Source of the DNA: Pedobacter sp. MC2016-24
Lineage (GTDB): Bacteria > Bacteroidota > Bacteroidia > Sphingobacteriales > Sphingobacteriaceae
Reading direction: 5' to 3'
Assembly (NCBI RefSeq): GCF_015223055.1
Contig: NZ_JADFBX010000009.1
Span: 124,001 to 188,000 of the forward strand
Length of the DNA: 64,000 nt
Positions 63,463 through 64,000 of the stretch are shown here, piece by piece (position 1 is the stretch's first letter; each line of letters starts with the position of its first letter). The position numbers were made by a program, and so were the translations under genes. The notes below the pieces were generated by a model. It had not been told where the DNA came from. It ran no database searches and was given only the letters and a program-made list of their open reading frames with translations.

Positions 63463-63903
63463 ATGAAATTACATATTATATCAATAATCATTTTTGTTGC
63501 CTGCATAGTACTACATGACACAAAAGCGCAAAGTATAAAGTCAATAAAAAAACAGAACAAGCTATAGAAAAAAGGCAATTATGCTTTATTGGTTAATGGA
63601 GTTCAAAGCCTCAAAGCTAAAATATTAACTGGGAAAGAGCTTAACACAAAAAGTAAACAGATTGATGTTCAGATTGTAGTGTGTGGTGATTTTGTGAAAG
63701 AAATTATCAAAGAAAAAGTATTGCAAGACCTTGTTGTGGATGCTGTGAAAAAAACGAGATTGAAGATATTGGTTTGCGGTTTGTCAGTTGAACAATCTCG
63801 TATAGATAAAACACTTTTACCAATTCAGATACCAGTTACTACTAATGGGCTATTTTATATTTTTGGTCTACAAGAACTCGGATATAAAACAATTGCTCTT
63901 TAA
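63463..63903 (+). pseudogene. DsrE-like protein gene with frameshifts (sulfur metabolism)
   Basis: An ATG at 63463 starts a signal peptide (MKLHIISIIIFVACIVLHD, ending TKAQ) that meets a stop at 63565. From 63571 the frame reads NYALLVNGVQSLKAKILTGKELNTKSKQIDVQIVVCGDFVKEI and continues to LQELGYKTIAL, 63903, in the style of DsrE/DsrF-like proteins. The break lies in two A-rich tracts (around 63547 and 63567), consistent with indels in poly-A. Relation to rhodanese and the possible transporter next to it fits an old sulfur cluster. Confidence 0.55.
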
Positions 63904-63977
63904 AGTATTGACTGAAATCGTAGTGAATTTATATAATTATAAAATGTTGAAAGAAGTAAATGATAAAATATTTTAAA

Positions 63978-64000
63978 ATGATAGAATTTTTAAAACACCC
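63978..64000 (+). CDS. Start of a possible YeeE/YedE-type sulfur transporter (partial)
   Basis: ATG followed by IEFLKHP, then the window ends. N-termini of many Bacteroidota YeeE/YedE transporters look like MIxFLKQPWPW, and the rhodanese/DsrE neighbours support this. Seven residues are not enough for certainty. Confidence 0.3.

Noticed and set aside
1-64000. CRISPR array, tRNA, rRNA or insertion sequence
   Set aside because: No regularly spaced repeats, tRNA-like cloverleaf, rRNA landmark or transposase was noticed in reading either strand, although a short or divergent element could be missed without a search.

Overview
The window looks like a chromosomal segment of a Pedobacter-like Sphingobacteriaceae (Bacteroidota). 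The evidence is three SusC/SusD pairs, two ECF-sigma/FecR/STN-SusC signalling modules, GH97/GH127/GH43/GH88-type enzymes, and starts without clear Shine-Dalgarno sequences. Assignments come from reading motifs by eye; no database search was run.

1-25.1 kb (all + strand) is a polysaccharide utilisation locus (PUL) for an acidic, arabinose-containing glycan. It opens with two tandem paralogous small ORFs. Then come GH127, a GH88/GH105-type unsaturated uronyl hydrolase, GH97, a FucP-like MFS permease, a serine-hydrolase/alpha-beta-hydrolase fusion, GH43, a secreted alpha/beta hydrolase, SusC, SusD, a Big2 surface lipoprotein, an alginate-lyase-superfamily lyase, a LacI regulator, a ROK kinase and a heparinase II/III-like lyase. 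The logic is: surface capture and lyase cleavage, TonB import, removal of 4,5-unsaturated uronate and side chains in the periplasm, then uptake and phosphorylation.

The main discovery is a bipartite element, TGAGTA (last base A, then T) followed after 17 nt by TGTCAT or TGTCTT. It occurs six times in intergenic DNA, with exactly the same spacing: before both small ORFs, the uronyl hydrolase operon, susC, the ROK/lyase operon, and a distant gene at 59.7 kb that is a paralogue of the PUL's secreted hydrolase. It has the geometry of an ECF-sigma promoter and defines a regulon that joins two loci.

25.1-26.35 kb holds a strong terminator, relics of an ArsR-like regulator and a VOC/glyoxalase protein, and a long perfect palindrome. 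26.35-35.6 kb (- strand) is ECF sigma, FecR, STN-SusC, SusD and two TlpA-like thioredoxin proteins. 35.7-43.2 kb (- strand) is a LytTR/LytS-type two-component pair and an RND efflux tripartite system.

43.3-59.6 kb is a divergent ECF sigma gene and then, on +, FecR, STN-SusC, SusD, a degenerate metallohydrolase-like lipoprotein, an active zincin, a zincin paralogue that has lost all zinc ligands, a thioredoxin protein and an S9 peptidase. This is probably a SusCD system for peptides or proteins. 59.7-61.3 kb is the PUL satellite hydrolase. 61.6-63.9 kb is a decaying block: an ECF sigma remnant, a metallophosphoesterase joined to a beaten-up MBL-rhodanese gene, and a DsrE-like pseudogene. The window ends in the first codons of a possible YeeE/YedE sulfur transporter.
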